Assembly: GCA_027924585.1 (NCBI GenBank)
Contig: BSBM01000764.1
Span: 1,754,001-1,818,000 of the forward strand
Direction: 5' to 3'
Source: Larix kaempferi
Lineage: Eukaryota > Streptophyta > Pinopsida > Pinales > Pinaceae
DNA length: 64,000 bases
Shown piece by piece: positions 21,085 through 33,963 of the stretch. A program made the position numbers and the translations under genes. The notes beneath the pieces are model-generated. The model worked only from the letters and a program-made list of their open reading frames with translations. It had not been told where the DNA came from and made no database searches. Every line of letters begins with the position of its first letter. Position 1 is the stretch's first letter.

Positions 21085-23905
21085 TTCTATGAAACTTTAT
21101 TACAATAAACTACCATAACATGGGGTCTTTTTTATTTAATCTTTTTTTTTCATATAATATTAAAAGATGTTTTGTCTTACAAGTTTAAGTTGTGAAACTT
21201 TATTACAATAAACTTCCACACTGTGAAACATAGGGTCTCTTTTCTTTAATCTTTTTCTTTTTCATATAATATTAAATATATTTTGTTTTAAAAGTTTAAG
21301 TTTAAGCACCCTATGTTTAAATTATGCACGATATGTTATATTATTTACATTATATACATAACATGCTATCAATTAATAGATATTATATAAGATTTATTTA
21401 CAAAATTTAAAAAGAAAATAACCTTCCTCGAACTCTAGCACAATATCAATAAAAAGTATTATATACAAAAAGTAAATAAGATCAAATTTTGGAAAAATAA
21501 ATCTAATATTTACAAAATAAATCTAATATTTACAAAATAAATCTTTATATTATTCTAAAAAGTTTTTAAATTTGTGTTGCTATTATTTTTAATTATATTA
21601 CTTACCATTATTTACATTTATTTATAATTTGTTGCATGACTAATTTGTATAATAGAGAAGGTCTACCTTTAAAAAATAGAAATGTGAAGCAAAACTCATA
21701 TCTTTTGAAAGTAATGCATTAGCCCAAAATAAATCATACAATCAACCATGAAATCAAGATAACAATTGGATCATCAAAATCACCAAACCATTATCACAAG
21801 AGCCTAAGAATTGATAAAGAGAAAGAGATGCCATCAAACCATCCAAGAAAATCTAACAAAAACAAATCAAAAGTAATTGAAAACAATATTTACAAAATAA
21901 TGAATGGGGGGATAAGATAGCTTAAAGATTTTTAGGGAGAGTTGTTGGGGTGCCAATATAACGAAGGTCATAGAAGGAGGGATTTAGTGTTACAAGATTG
22001 GTGTGGCACATGACTTGAATCAACACACACATGACATGTCTCATCTTTCTTTCGATCTATAGGATAATTGGTGTGGCGCATGTTCTAACACTCTCTCTAA
22101 TGTGACCTTTTCCCAAGTGTTTCATCTCCTGTCTTCTTATCTTAATATTCAATAGGAGATGTCTAGTAGGAAACTTGTTTGGTAGTGAAGAACCAAGACT
22201 CTAAGGAACTAGCTTTCTTCAACTCGTCTCCATAGATTTATGATAATATGTATGGTGCTGATGAAGTTCATCCCTTATTAGTTGAAATGATGATGACCAA
22301 AAATTTGCCTGCCATATCTCAAACATAAAAACAGTTTGATAACAGTGCAACTTTTATTGGTAAAAACCTTTTCCTTGGATCAAACCACCTTGGAAATGAT
22401 CACATTTCCACCCAAATTCATTCCATGCACTTAGAGTTTTCCATTCATAAAAATGATGATGAATGATCGTCGTACAACTGCACTAATAGCCAAGAAGAAA
22501 GACTGTGAATCCACAGGATTTACATAGTTTCCCTATTTCTCGTGAGACTAATTTGTTTGTTGTGTTGTGTGTTTGAAATTCCTCCAAGCTTACAGTGTTA
22601 CCTATAACATGGTATTGATTTTCCTCTGGTATTACTTTATTGGATGTTCCATGCAATTGAACAATGAAAACCCATAATATTTTCTTGTCAAAAGTCATTT
22701 GGTAGCTAAAATCCCATGTTCTTTGTCATGCTTGATGGAATGAGGGGTTCATTATAAGGAAAAAGTTGATGTTTAACTCCTAGAGACTAATAAATTGTAC
22801 CTATTTCTTTATTATTAGATATAAGGGATGGTGCAAGCTAATGCTGGCCACTCATGACGCATTAGTCGCAATGGGCTTTTGGAAAAACATAAATCTGAAC
22901 GTCAAAAAACAATATTAGAGCTACCTACACAACTTTTTGGAATATGGTGCAAGAAGATCAAACGTAGAAAATCGAATTACCTTCTGGAATATATAAATAT
23001 TATTTATGGAAATTAAGTATAACTCCCAAAAAATGGGGTTCTCCTAAGGTTGGTACGTTATTTTTTTAAGAAAATATAATGAATATGTTTGCGTTAGCCC
23101 TCTGGTTCGGTATTCAAATGGTGGATTTTTGTTAAAAATATTATATGCAGTCGTAGATAACAAGCCGTTCTAGTGCAGCATTATTTTTCCATATTTATTT
23201 ATGTTAATTTTATTTTATTTTTTAATTAAGGAAGTTAGCCCATCCCTAAAATTATTAGGCCGAGCGTTAGCCCTCGATATCATGGTCTTAACCTAATCAA
23301 TCAACAAATTTTTTGTTTTAGGATGTATGTTTCTGTGTGTACTTGTGCGGGTTCTTTTCCGTTTTCAAAATAGGTGAGCCAATAAAAATTTATAGATGGA
23401 AGAAATAACCTACTCTTTGTTTAAGATTGACGTTAGTGCAATTGAAATTAACTAAAAAATAGGAAAAAATAATAGTTTTAATAAAAAATTACATATTCAG
23501 AATCTGCACACATAGTTCTACAAGTGTGTGCAATTTCATTAGCAGTGGACAAATGTAGCATATGCAGAATCATGCGAGAAACAAAAGAAGTTATAAAATA
23601 AGATGTATTTTTTTATATTACTATATGTATTTTGGCAACCCGAACCTAAAACCATAGCAGCCAAGCCATCCACCACGTTGGTGGGAAACGAATTACCCAC
23701 CAAAAGTTAAAAACTAAACTGGCGTGTGTGCATGTATTTGAAAAGCGCGTACACACACAATGGTGCGTACGTGTCTAAATGCGCGTATGCGCAAAATGGC
23801 TTGTGCGTGTTGTTTTTACTAAAGTTTGAAATTTTTCATAGTGATTAAATAATTTTATAAATTATATATATTTTTAATAATTAATAGTGCTTTAAATTGA
23901 ATTAA
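21085..23905. other. AT-rich non-genic DNA
   Basis: No supported gene is present. It includes a 102-bp direct duplication at 21091-21300 and a candidate CACTA-like end at 23170-23175. Near 23720-23815 there is a purine-pyrimidine alternating stretch (GCGTACACACACAATG, GCGCGTATGCGC). Confidence 0.55.
21091..21300. repeat. Direct tandem duplication, ~102-bp unit
   Basis: GAAACTTTATTACAATAAAC starts at 21091 and 21193. In each copy it is followed by CATA-GGGTCT, TTTAATCTTTTT, CATATAATATTAAA and AAGTTTAAG blocks. Copies differ by scattered substitutions and short indels. Confidence 0.85.
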
Positions 23906-23914
23906 ATTAAATTT

Positions 23915-25577
23915 ATATGATGATGATGAGGAGGAGGATGGGGATGATGACGATGATGTTGATGATGATGATGGGGATGATGAGGATGAGGATGATGGGG
24001 ATGATGCCGATGATGTTGATGATAATGATGAGGATGATGGGGATGATGACAATGATGTTGATGATGATGATGAGGATGATGGGGATGATGACGATGATGT
24101 TGATGATGATGATGAGTATGATGGAGATGATGACGATGATGTTGATGACGAGAATGAGGATGATGATGTTGATGATGACGAAGATGATTATGATGATGAT
24201 GATGATCATATTCGTCATCATCAGCATCATCATCTTCATCTTCATACTCATCTCCATCATCATCCATCATCTTCATCATCATCATATTCGTCATCATCAT
24301 CATTATCAATGATGATGATGAAGAAGATGATGATGATGATGTTGACGATGATGATGACGATTGAAAATGATGATGATGACAAAGAAGATGATGATGATGA
24401 TGATGATGAGGATGCTGACAATGATGATGATGTTGATAATGTTGATGATGATGATGATGAGGAACTGGGTGATGACGACGATGGTGACGATGGAGATGAT
24501 GATGATGATGATGACGATGATGATGACGATAATGATGATGTTGATGATGAAGATGATGACCAAGATGATGATGATGATGATGGGGATGAGGATGAGCATT
24601 ATGATGATGATGATGAAGATGATAGATGATGATGAAGATGATGACGATGATGATGATGTTGATGATGAAGATGATGGCCAAGATGATGATGGTGATGATG
24701 ATGAGGATGGGGATGATGACGAGGAAGTGGGTGATAACGATGATGATGACAATGGAGATGATGATGATGAAGTGGATGATGACCATGACGAGCACGATGA
24801 TGATGAGGATGATCATATTCGTCATCATCAGTATCATCATCTTCATCTTCGTACTCATCTTCATCATCATCCATAATCTTCATCATCATCATCATCATCA
24901 TCATCTTCGTCATCATCGTCATTATCAATGATGATGATGAAGAAGATGATGATGATGTTGACGATGATGATGACAATTGAAGATGATGATGTTGACGATG
25001 ATGATGACGATTGATAATGATGATTATGGCGAAGAAGATGATGATGATGATGATGATGATGACAATGATGATGATGTTGATGATGAGGAGGAATAGGGTG
25101 ATGACGACGATGATGATGATGATGATGACGATGATGATGATGTTGATGATGAAGATGATGATGATGTTAATGATGAAGAAGATGACCAAGATGATGATGA
25201 TGATGATGATGATGGGGATGAGGATGAGGATGAGGATGAGGATGAGAAAGTGGGTGATGATGATGATGATGTTGATGATGAAGATGATGACTAAGATGGT
25301 AATGATGATGATCATGGCGATGATGATGATGGGGATGAGGATGAGGATGATGATGATGATGAGAAAGTGGGTGATGATGATGATGATCATCATATTCATC
25401 ATCATCAACATCATCATCTTGATCTTCGTACTCATTTGCATCATCATCCATCATCTTCATCATCATCATCATTGATAATGATGATGATGATGTCATCATT
25501 GATAATGATGATGATGACGAAGATGATCATGATCATGATGACGAAGATGATGGATGATGATGAAGATGTTGATTATG

Positions 25578-25610
<33 letters not shown>

Positions 25611-26020
25611 TTGATGATGAAGATGATGGCCAAGATGATGATGGTGATGATGATGAGGATGGGGATGATGACGTGGATGATGACGATGAAAAGGATGATG
25701 ATGATGAGGATGATGATGACGAAGATGATTATGATGATGATGAGGCGGAGGAGGAGGATGAGGATGATGATGGTGATCATATTCATCATGATCAACATCA
25801 TCATCTTCATATTCGTACTCATCATCATCATCATTATCATTATCAATGATGATGATGAAGAAGATGATGATGATGATGAAGATGATGAAGAAGATGATGG
25901 ATGATGATGATGTCGATGATGACGATGTTGATGATGAAGATGATGATGAAGATGATGACCAAGATGATGAGAAGGAGGAAGAGGAGGATGAGGATGATGA
26001 TGAGGAAGTAGGTGATAACG

Positions 26021-26052
<32 letters not shown>

Positions 26053-26160
26053 GACGGGGATGATGACGATGACGAGGATGATGATGATGAGGATGATGAT
26101 GATGATGTTGACGATGACAAAGGTGATTATGATGATGATGAGGAGGAGGAGGAGGAGGCT
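23915..26160. repeat. 2.2-kb GAT/CAT trinucleotide block with higher-order structure
   Basis: This is nearly pure GATGATGAx on the + strand, switching to CATCATCAx in four blocks: about 24207-24312, 24811-24925, 25385-25485 and 25773-25848. Each CAT block shares a core of the form CATATTCGTCATCATCA...CTTCATCTTC. It then returns to GAT through a TCATTATCAATGATGATG palindrome (first, second and fourth blocks) or an equivalent. The switch points are perfect inverted repeats able to form long hairpins. Frames full of Asp, His, Met or Ser exist on both strands in all phases, as expected from a triplet repeat. I do not call any of them genes. Confidence 0.93.
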
Positions 26161-28689
26161 TCTTGTAGATGGATAGTGTCATGGATTATATGTGTTATTG
26201 ATGATGTGTGAGGTCTAGAATTTTCAATTAAGGCCTAGGTGGAATTCAATTGAGCTCAATATGTTTTAATAAGATCTCGAGGAACTGGTTTTCATTCTTT
26301 GATGATGTTCAATGCTTTTCAACATATCCATGGTCTTGCATGGTAGGATGAGGATGCATTCATGGCATTTGATCTTTACAAAATATGTGTTTTGTCAAAA
26401 TGAAATTCAAATTGCCTCTTTGATGAATCCTCCTCTACAAGACTTCATTTATTGCATGAATGTCACAAACTCACGAAAACTCTAAACAACACTCAATGGC
26501 ATGCAACTATAACCACAAACCAAGCAGAGGTTTATTTTATGCATTGATATAGAGAGGTGGCAGTAGGCACACAATATGGAGAAACAATGAATTAGAAAAA
26601 ACATTTGGACCAAAGTACCACAATGCTTATTAATAAAATTTAAAAAAACAATTTTTGGCTCAGGAATTGTGGTTTATCACCACGTTTCTCTTCAACACTC
26701 ACCATCAAAATACGTATAAAAATAACACGTCTTTACATCCTCTTCCATTTAAATCCTCATTGCATAGTAATAAATAAGGATTATTATGCATGCACATCCT
26801 CACCTTACAATGTTAATTGGGTCAAGGCGCATAGACAACCATAAATTATCAAATGTGTCAAAGAGTAAGCCCTTCCAATAAAAATTAAGACCCACCCTTC
26901 AAACTTCATCACTGAGTCCAATTTATGCAAATATTTTCGAAGTGGGGGAAGGTTTGGCATTAAATGGTGTAAATGTTGGAGAATAAATTGTTTAAACGTT
27001 ATACAGGGGCGTGTGGGTGGGTTTGGGTGCGTGCATGCGCCTCACATGTACGCGCGAAAAACACACGTGCATGGCCCTGTTACTAGTTAAAAAAAAATAG
27101 AGTTCTTTGTTTCTCTGGAATTCTACAAAAAACACGGGTTTCACTTCTTCCGCGGGTTTCAAGCTCTCACAGGTTGCTCATTGGCTCACACTCATTGATA
27201 TTTTGGACACACTTTGATCTATTGGACACAAAATCACCCTTGGAATCTATCAAACATCTTCAGCGGTCTTGGAATCTAGTGTATTCATTCAAGCTACCAG
27301 TTTCCATTGCAAGTTGAGATCATTTATATAGAGGTATGGTGAATTGTAAATGAGTCTTTTCATTCACAAGATTTGAGATGAGCCCATGCCTTTTTGTTTT
27401 TGTCATATTCCCACAACAATAACCATGCATAGACAACAATGAATTTGACAAGAAGATTTCCCAAGTTCACATCTAAAAAAACTCATATGAACACTAGACA
27501 AAATGAAGTATGCAACCTCCTCATTGTGTAATTAGTTCCCAAGTTAATTTTGTTCTTTTCACCTCATATTATGCTACCAAAAAGAACCACACACTCACTA
27601 AACATAACTAAAAATATCACTTCAACTCATCCACAAAACCTCAACTCTCTCATCTCTTATTCAATACCATTGTATGGAATGAGGATATTTGTAAGTATAT
27701 GCACCTTTCCTTTCTCTATGAATACAAATATGATAATATTCATCCATATTTACCATCCTTGCAATATCCCCTCACCTTTAATAGTGATTTTTTTTCCAAA
27801 AACCAAGACTTTCCCACTTCATGCTCTATTCAACATGATGATTGTTGGTATAGTCCCTAGTTCCCCACTCTCCAACACCTCCCCACCCTAGATATTGCAC
27901 ATTGAAAGGTCAAATTATATTCCCCCTAATCACCCTTCCTAAGACCATGATCCTTGTTAGAAACCTTTGCATCCTCCTTAATGTTTTGCACAAAACAAGC
28001 TATACATTCATTCTATTGTGATGCATTATTGAATTCAACCATGGGTATTTTAAACTCAAAATCACATTCTATCATCTCAAGGTTTATAGATATAAGGAAA
28101 TAGTTTGTTGTTGTTTCTTCAACTCCTTAATGTGTTATATAACCTAGTAATTTATGATGGTAAAGGACATTGCCTCAAATGGAAGGATATACCATTCCAC
28201 TAGGAAGACAAAGCAATCAAACTAGGTGCAAAATTTAGAAATAACATTAAGGAAGAAAGAAAAAAATGCAACTAATTAAGGTTACTTTATTTGATGTAGA
28301 AAAACTATCAAACTATTCCCAGGGCATCTCTAGCCATCTCTGTTGTAGGGTGTTACTACCATAATTTTTATGAATTCATGGCCAGGCAAGACACTAGTTT
28401 CTCCTCTCTACACTTGACCAAATAGCATCTATATTGATTGGAATTGTAAGGGATAATGATGTTTATTCGAACACAAATAAACCAACATAGTTTGTAGTTG
28501 TATATGTTAATTTGTAAAGTGGTAAGCTATGTTGGAATGTGTTAGGTTCATTGTATAATGACAGTAATATCTTATTTGTTGTTTGTTTTGTAGGGGTAGG
28601 CTTGATAAATGTGTTAAAGAGACTTTTGGAGATGGGAAACCCACGAAACACAAAAAAAAAATAGAAGGAATCTACCCATTGAAAAGGTC
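26161..28689. other. Non-genic DNA between the GAT block and the transposase-like gene
   Basis: No family motifs are seen. A GT/CG-rich alternating stretch lies near 27000-27070 (GGGCGTGTGGGTGGG, CATGTACGCGCG). The frame at 27550-27891 shows no domain and reads as chance. Near 28590 a TTTTGTAG followed by an open stretch could be an acceptor site for an upstream exon of the next feature, but I cannot confirm it. Confidence 0.5.
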
Positions 28690-30572
28690 AATGACTTAAG
28701 AGAAAAGGCCAGGTTGGGAATGGAAAGATTGAGACATGGTCCTATCATTGCCCTGGATCATGCCACTGATCCTAACGCAGTTGTTGACACAACAACCTCT
28801 TATTCAGAACCACGGGTAAAGCGGTCGTGTCCAACAGACCCAACTCAAATTCCAACATCAACATAATATCCAACCAACAATCCATCAACGATTCATTCTG
28901 AAGTTCCTCACAACACAAGAATTTTGGGAGATGCTGCATGTGTAGAGATGGACATACAAGCCTTGCTTAATTTGCAATCTCCCCAAGAAGACCACAACCC
29001 TGTCGACCACACTCCCATTATGGCCCAATCTATGAACCAAGCACCACAACAAACAAGCTCGGGTATTCAAGTATCATGTCCACCCTCCCTACCTTGACTG
29101 TCCAATGCAAGAAGAAGAACTCCTAGACGTATTCATGTGGATGAGAGTGCTATGTTGGGGCTTTAAGGCAAGTTGCCAAACGCATTATCGAATGGCAATG
29201 CAACAAAATTTTCAAAGAATATTTTGAGTCCAAAGGTGATGCAGGTAAATGTCAATTATTGCTATGTTTGTTAAAGTCACATTCTTTAGCTGTTGCTAGG
29301 AGAATTTTGGGCATAAAGATGGTTAAAAGTTCAGAGGCCAACAATCATATTGTTAGAAATCTCCAATCTGCATTTAATGCAATTGGGAAGAAGTCTCGTA
29401 CAAAAGATCTTTGTGTGGCTCATCGTGTTTTAGAGGAATCAGTTGTAAGAAAGTCCACAAGGCAACGTCACTTGCTATCACACACTTATCACATACTCAA
29501 CTTTAATAGAAAAACTATTAAAAAGTACTCTGTTATAAGAGAAAATATTGACACTCTGGGTAAAAACGATTGTTGGGCTTTTGTTGGTAGGTTTCCTCGT
29601 GCAGATAGGAAGCTAATTGATGCTGTTAAGGAGTTAGTACAAAATTTTTGGCATGATCATACTAGACCTTCATCAAACCAAATAGACGTGCTAAAACTGA
29701 GAAAAGGTTCTACTGAACGTGAGCCCCATGTTAAACACTTCCTTGACACCACACAGACTGAACTCTATGAGAGATTTAGGAATGAGCACACACAATTGAA
29801 CCTGGGCCAAAGGTCCTTTGAGAAATGCAAACCATGGTACGTTCGTATATGCATTGATCAGAACACTTGTTGTTGTAGATACCGCGTAGAATATGCATAT
29901 TATTATGACACATATAAACATATATTTTGTGATTTGCATACTAAAATTGTGCAGGGCTGCAACGAATCCATACTACCACCGAATGCATTATGAGACTTTA
30001 TCCACAACATCATGTGTCCAAGGCCCGAAGGACAAAAGTATTATGAAAAACCTGTCTATATGGTACATATTCTATGTGCTGTGGGTTTTCTCTTTTGAAC
30101 CGTTGCATTCATGAAAGCAAGGACACAGAATTTGGCATGATGGGTGTAGAGATGCAGAGCTTCAAGTACGTGACCTATCAATTAGACAGTGTCAGAGAAA
30201 GTAAAAAGATTGCATTCGTAAAGTCACAGGTACAAATGAATATTGCATATTTTTCATATTACACATTCAATTTATGGCATATACAATTTTCCAAAGGCCA
30301 CATTGTAATATTTCCCTTGTTTCCATGGTAACAGGTACTAGTATGTGACTTCTTGACAAAATTCTACGATAAAACCAAGCAGTATGTTCAACATGTCCAT
30401 GTAGCGTGATGGCAAGATGAGCAGTACAGAAAAAGCAAGGACACATTTCCCATTGGAACCATAGTGTCAATTGTGGATTTTGCAGAAAATTACACCCTTC
30501 AGCCATAAAATGAAATCCAGAGTCAATACTACCATTCAGGCCAAGTCAGCATCATGGTACATATTATGTATA
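28690..30572 (+). pseudogene. Transposase-like gene, copy 1 (5' two-thirds; DG(C)xxQFK/HGKG family)
   Basis: The conserved part reads from about 29145 (GALRQVAKRIIE). It continues through DLCVAHRVLEESV, NDCWAFVGRFPRADRK, NFWHDHTRPSSNQ, EPHVKHFLDTTQTELY, RSFEKCKPWYVRI and the Cys pair TCCCRY to the acidic motif SIVDFAENYTL near 30470. A 105-bp GT-AG intron lies at 30230-30334. A weaker N-terminal stretch (28690-29166, Ser/Thr/Pro-rich) is in another phase with stops at 28864, 29095 and 29164. Further damage is a stop after PPNAL (about 29991), a 1-nt deletion near 30050 relative to copy 2, and a stop at about 30408 shared with copy 2. I recognise the sequence type from plant hypothetical proteins. 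A DDE-like transposase role is inference, from repetitiveness and spaced acidic motifs. The 3' end was displaced to 45166 by the Gypsy insertion. Confidence 0.7.
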
Positions 30573-31212
30573 TGTTGGAAGGCGATTCGATGAGGAAATA
30601 TCGCAATACTGCTGACGCTTCGACACATCGGACAAAGTCGCGCAAGGAGTATTTTCTGTTAGAGTATACCGTAGTTGGTGGGTTTTGGGTCACTTGGACC
30701 ACATGTTATATAATGTTGAGTCAATTGTACCGCGGTATGCGGGTTTTTGGGTCATTTGGATTGAGTCAATTAGATATTGGGTCAGTTTTCCATAATGTCG
30801 GTTAGGAAGTTGTTAGTAAGTGGACAAACATTGTAATGGTAGAAGCTTATAAATAGATGAGAGTTGTAAGTCTTAGAGAGACAATAGCGAGCAAGCAATA
30901 AAAAGGTGGATGTATACAGAGATCTATGTTTTGATTCTGGTATATGATTGTGATAGTAATACAATGATGATGTTTTGGTATGATCTTTGTGCAATGTTGC
31001 GATATATGAATGTTGTTATATTTTCTTGATGCAATTTCTGCTTACTGTTGCTATGATGATAAATGCTAAGATTAAGTAATATGTTATGACTCCATGTCGA
31101 ATGTTTAAAGTTTTTGTTTAAGTACTACAATAGAGCTAGTCCGTGCAACCACAACTCTCCTCCTCCCTCGGCGGGAACATGGTTCCGTCTGCTCTTCTTG
31201 GATGCCTCGGGT
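30573..31212 (+). repeat. Partial Gypsy LTR (640 bp), product of the tandem duplication
   Basis: It starts TGTTGGAAGGCGATTCGATG and matches the first 640 bp of the 32417 LTR, including the TATA-like CTTATAAATAGATGAGAG near 30848. It ends in mid-LTR at the duplication junction. It is not a solo LTR, because the right end and right target duplication are missing. Confidence 0.88.
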
Positions 31213-32416
31213 GCATTTAATGTGATTGGGAAGAAGTATCGTACAAAAGATCTTTGTGTGGCTCGTCGTGTTTTAGTGGAATTAGTTGTAAGCAAGTCCA
31301 CAAGGAAACGTCGCTTGCTATCACACACTTATCACATACTCAACTTAAATAGAAAAACTATTAAAAGGTACTCTGTTATAAGAGAAAATCTTGACACTCC
31401 GGGTGGAAACGATTGTTGGGCTTTTGTTGGTAGGTTGCCTCGTGCAGATAGGAAGCTAATTGATGCTGTTAAGGAGTTAGTACAAAATTTTTGGCATGAT
31501 CATACTAGACCTTCATCAAACCAAAGAGACATGCTAAAACTGAGAAAAGTTTCTACTAAACGTGAGCCCCATGTTAAACACTTCCTTGACACCAGACAGA
31601 CTAAACTCTATGAGAGATTTAGGAACGAGCACACACAATTGAACCTGGGCCAAAGGTCCTTTGAGAAATGCAAACCATGGTACGTTCGTATATGCATTGA
31701 TCAGAACACTTGTTGTTGTAGATACCACGTAAAATATGAATATTATTATGACACATATAAACATATATTTTGTGATTTGCATACTAACATTGTGCAGTGC
31801 TGCAACGAATCCATACTACCACCGAATGCATCAAGAGACTTTATCCACAACATCATGTGTCCAAGGCCCGAAGGAAAAAAGTATTATGAAAAATCCTATC
31901 TATATGGGACATGTTCTATGTGCAATGGGTTTTCTCTTTCGAACCATTGCATTCATGAAAGCAAGGACACAAAATTTGGCATGATGGGTGTGGAGATGCA
32001 GAGCTTCAAGTATGTGACCTATCAATTAGACAGTGTCAGAGAAATTAAAAAGATTGCATTGGTAAAGTCACAGGTACAAATGAATATTGCATATTTTTCA
32101 TATTACACATTCAATTTATGGCATATACATTTTTCCAAAGGCCACATTGTAATTTTTCCCTTGTTTCCATGGTAACAGGTACCAGTATGTGACTTCTTGA
32201 CAGAATTATACGATAAAACTGAGTAGTATGTTCAACATGTGCATGTAGTGTGATGGCAAGATGTTCAGTATAGAAAATGCAAGGACACATTTCCCGTTGG
32301 AACCATAGTGTCAATTGTGGATTTTGCAGAAAATTACACCCTTCAGCCACAAAATGAAATCCAGAGTCAATACTACCATTCAGACCAAGTCAGCATCATG
32401 GTACATATTATGTATA
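31213..32416 (+). pseudogene. Transposase-like gene, copy 2 (central part)
   Basis: This is the second copy of the same conserved core, starting within the GKKYRTKDLCVAR region. An open frame runs to about 32175, but its first ~33 codons lie in LTR sequence and do not belong to the gene. Conserved landmarks are NDCWAFVGRLPRADRK, NFWHDHTRPSSNQ, KCKPWYVRI, TCCCRYH, SRDFIHNIMCPRPEG, GTCSMC and CIHESKD. A 105-bp GT-AG intron (32074-32178) interrupts KSQ/VPVCDFL. After it the phase continues to SIVDFAENYTLQP and ends at VHIMY, where the Gypsy element is inserted (gtata 32412-32416). Stops lie in the second exon near 32222 and 32252; the latter is shared with copy 1 and so predates the duplication. 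Confidence 0.75.
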
Positions 32417-33183
32417 TGTTGGAAGGCAATTCGATGAGGAAATATTGCAATACTACCAACGCTGCGACACATTGGACGAAGTCGTGCAAGGAGTATTTTG
32501 TGTTAGAGTATACCGCAGTTGGCGGGTTTTGGGTCACTTGGACCACATGTTATGTAATGTTGAGTCAATTGTACCTTGGTATGTGGGTTTTTGGGTCATT
32601 TGGACCAAGTCAGTTATATATTGGGTCAGTTGTCCATAGTGTCAGTTAGGAAGTCGTTAGTAAGTGGACAAACATTGTAATGGCAGAAGCCTATAAATAG
32701 ATGAGAGTTGTAAGTGTTAGAGAGACAATAGCGAGCAAGCAATAAGAAGGTGGATGTATATGGAGATCTATGTTTTGCTTCTGGTATATGACTGTGACAG
32801 TAATACGATAATGATGTTTTGGTACAATCTTTGTGTAATGTTGCGATATATGAATGTTGTTATATTTTCTTGATGCAATGTCTTCTTACTATTGCTGTGA
32901 TGATAAATGCTGAGATTAAGTAATATGTTATGACTCCATGTCGAATGTTTAAAGTATTTGTTTAAGTACTGCAATAGAGCTAGTCCGTGCAACCACAACT
33001 CTCCTCCTCCCTCAACGGAAACATGGTTCCGTATGCTCTTCTTGGACGCCTCGGATGAGACCTCATCTGCTCCGCAGGTGTTGATGGGAGGGCTCAAACC
33101 TGCCCAGGCCGGTGCCCAGGGAGACTACAGTATGTGTTGACAGTGAGGCAAACTCCTTTCGATCGACGTCACATTGGTCAACA
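32417..33183 (+). repeat. 5' LTR of the Gypsy element (767 bp)
   Basis: It starts TGTTGGAAGGCAATTCGATG and ends CACATTGGTCAACA. TATAAATAGATGAGAG near 32693 is a good TATA box. It differs from the 3' LTR at many positions (several percent by eye), so the insertion is old. Confidence 0.92.
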
Positions 33184-33185
33184 AA

Positions 33186-33203
33186 TGGTTCCGTTGTCGG
33201 GAC
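33186..33203 (+). promoter_or_regulatory. Primer-binding site, Asp-tRNA-like
   Basis: TGGTTCCGTTGTCGGGAC lies 2 bp after the 5' LTR. It resembles the TGGCGCCGTTGCCGGGGA site of plant non-chromovirus Gypsy elements. The assignment is by resemblance only. Confidence 0.6.
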
Positions 33204-33406
33204 TGTGTGCAGAGTGAAAGGAGGTCATGTTGTGGCACCCAACGAAGCCGGAGATACAGATCTGGTTTGATCAGAAGTTGTGGGAGTTTGCTGAAGAAGA
33301 AAGCTGAAACACGTGACTGACAGTAGATCACTGGATCGGAAGGTATATTCACGACGGTTCACACGAATGGTTTTTCTGTGAATTCCCGGTCATTCTGTAC
33401 AAGTGG

Positions 33407-33709
33407 TTGTCAAAGCTGACCTTCCAGAAGAGGAACTTCCAGGGTGGTGAGCCGACAGCTTGGACCCTGGAGTTGATTCAGGAGCTGCAAGAAGTCAATA
33501 ATAAGGAATCGCGGGCTGTCAAAGTTTTACTTGATAGCATCTTAGAGGGATATATCACTGAATTTTTGGTCAACACGCATAAATCCTATAGTGAAGTTGA
33601 AAGATACTTCTTCCATGGACCAAGGGGAAGGTTTTTGTTGTCGCTCCAACTATCGATTAAGATGCTAATCTGCGAAAAGGGTATATTAAAGATGCACCTT
33701 GATCAGTAA
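33407..33709 (+). pseudogene. Unrecognised open frame upstream of Gypsy gag
   Basis: A 100-codon frame contains LIQELQEVNNKESRAVKVLL and a charged C-terminus. The same phase upstream (WFDQKLWEFAEEES, then DGSHEWFFCEFPVILYKW) reads like protein with two stops. It may therefore be the N-terminal part of a longer ancestral product. I do not recognise a domain. It could be an extra leader frame or a Gag extension. Confidence 0.35.
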
Positions 33710-33963
33710 ACAGCTTGGTGGGTGAAGGTCGTGGATACCGCGACTACTAGGGAATGGTACATGGAATGGTAATGGGTAGATGGGTGCATACCATGAGGAG
33801 ACTGTGAGCGAAGTCGAGGAAGAAAGTGGTCTTATAAGAGGAGGAGCAAGGTTTCGACAGGAGAAGAGGCAGAGGACAGGAGAAGGTCCTGCTGCGATCG
33901 AACCGCGAAGGAAGACCACATGGGACGAAGTGCCCTCATAGTCCTGATAGGGACGACCAGGCT

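Larger units (their letters stand above)
29370..33055 (+). repeat. 1.84-kb tandem segmental duplication (gene part plus LTR part)
   Basis: Unit 1 is about 29370-31212 and unit 2 about 31213-33055, an offset of 1843-1844 bp. Each unit contains the middle of the transposase-like gene followed by the first ~640 bp of the Gypsy LTR. At 31212 the LTR sequence GATGCCTCGGG joins directly to gene sequence TGCATTTAATG, a junction with only 2 bp of possible microhomology. The duplication must post-date the Gypsy insertion because both units hold the gene-LTR junction (30572/30573 and 32416/32417). Copies have diverged by several percent. Confidence 0.88.

Noticed and set aside
23902-26211. Long open frames rich in Asp, His, Met or Ser on both strands
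   Set aside because: A GAT/CAT triplet tract is open in most phases on both strands. Composition is fully explained by the repeat and no domain or start context is present.
30573-31212. Solo LTR
   Set aside because: It lacks the LTR's right end and a right target duplication. It is exactly explained by the 1.84-kb tandem duplication.
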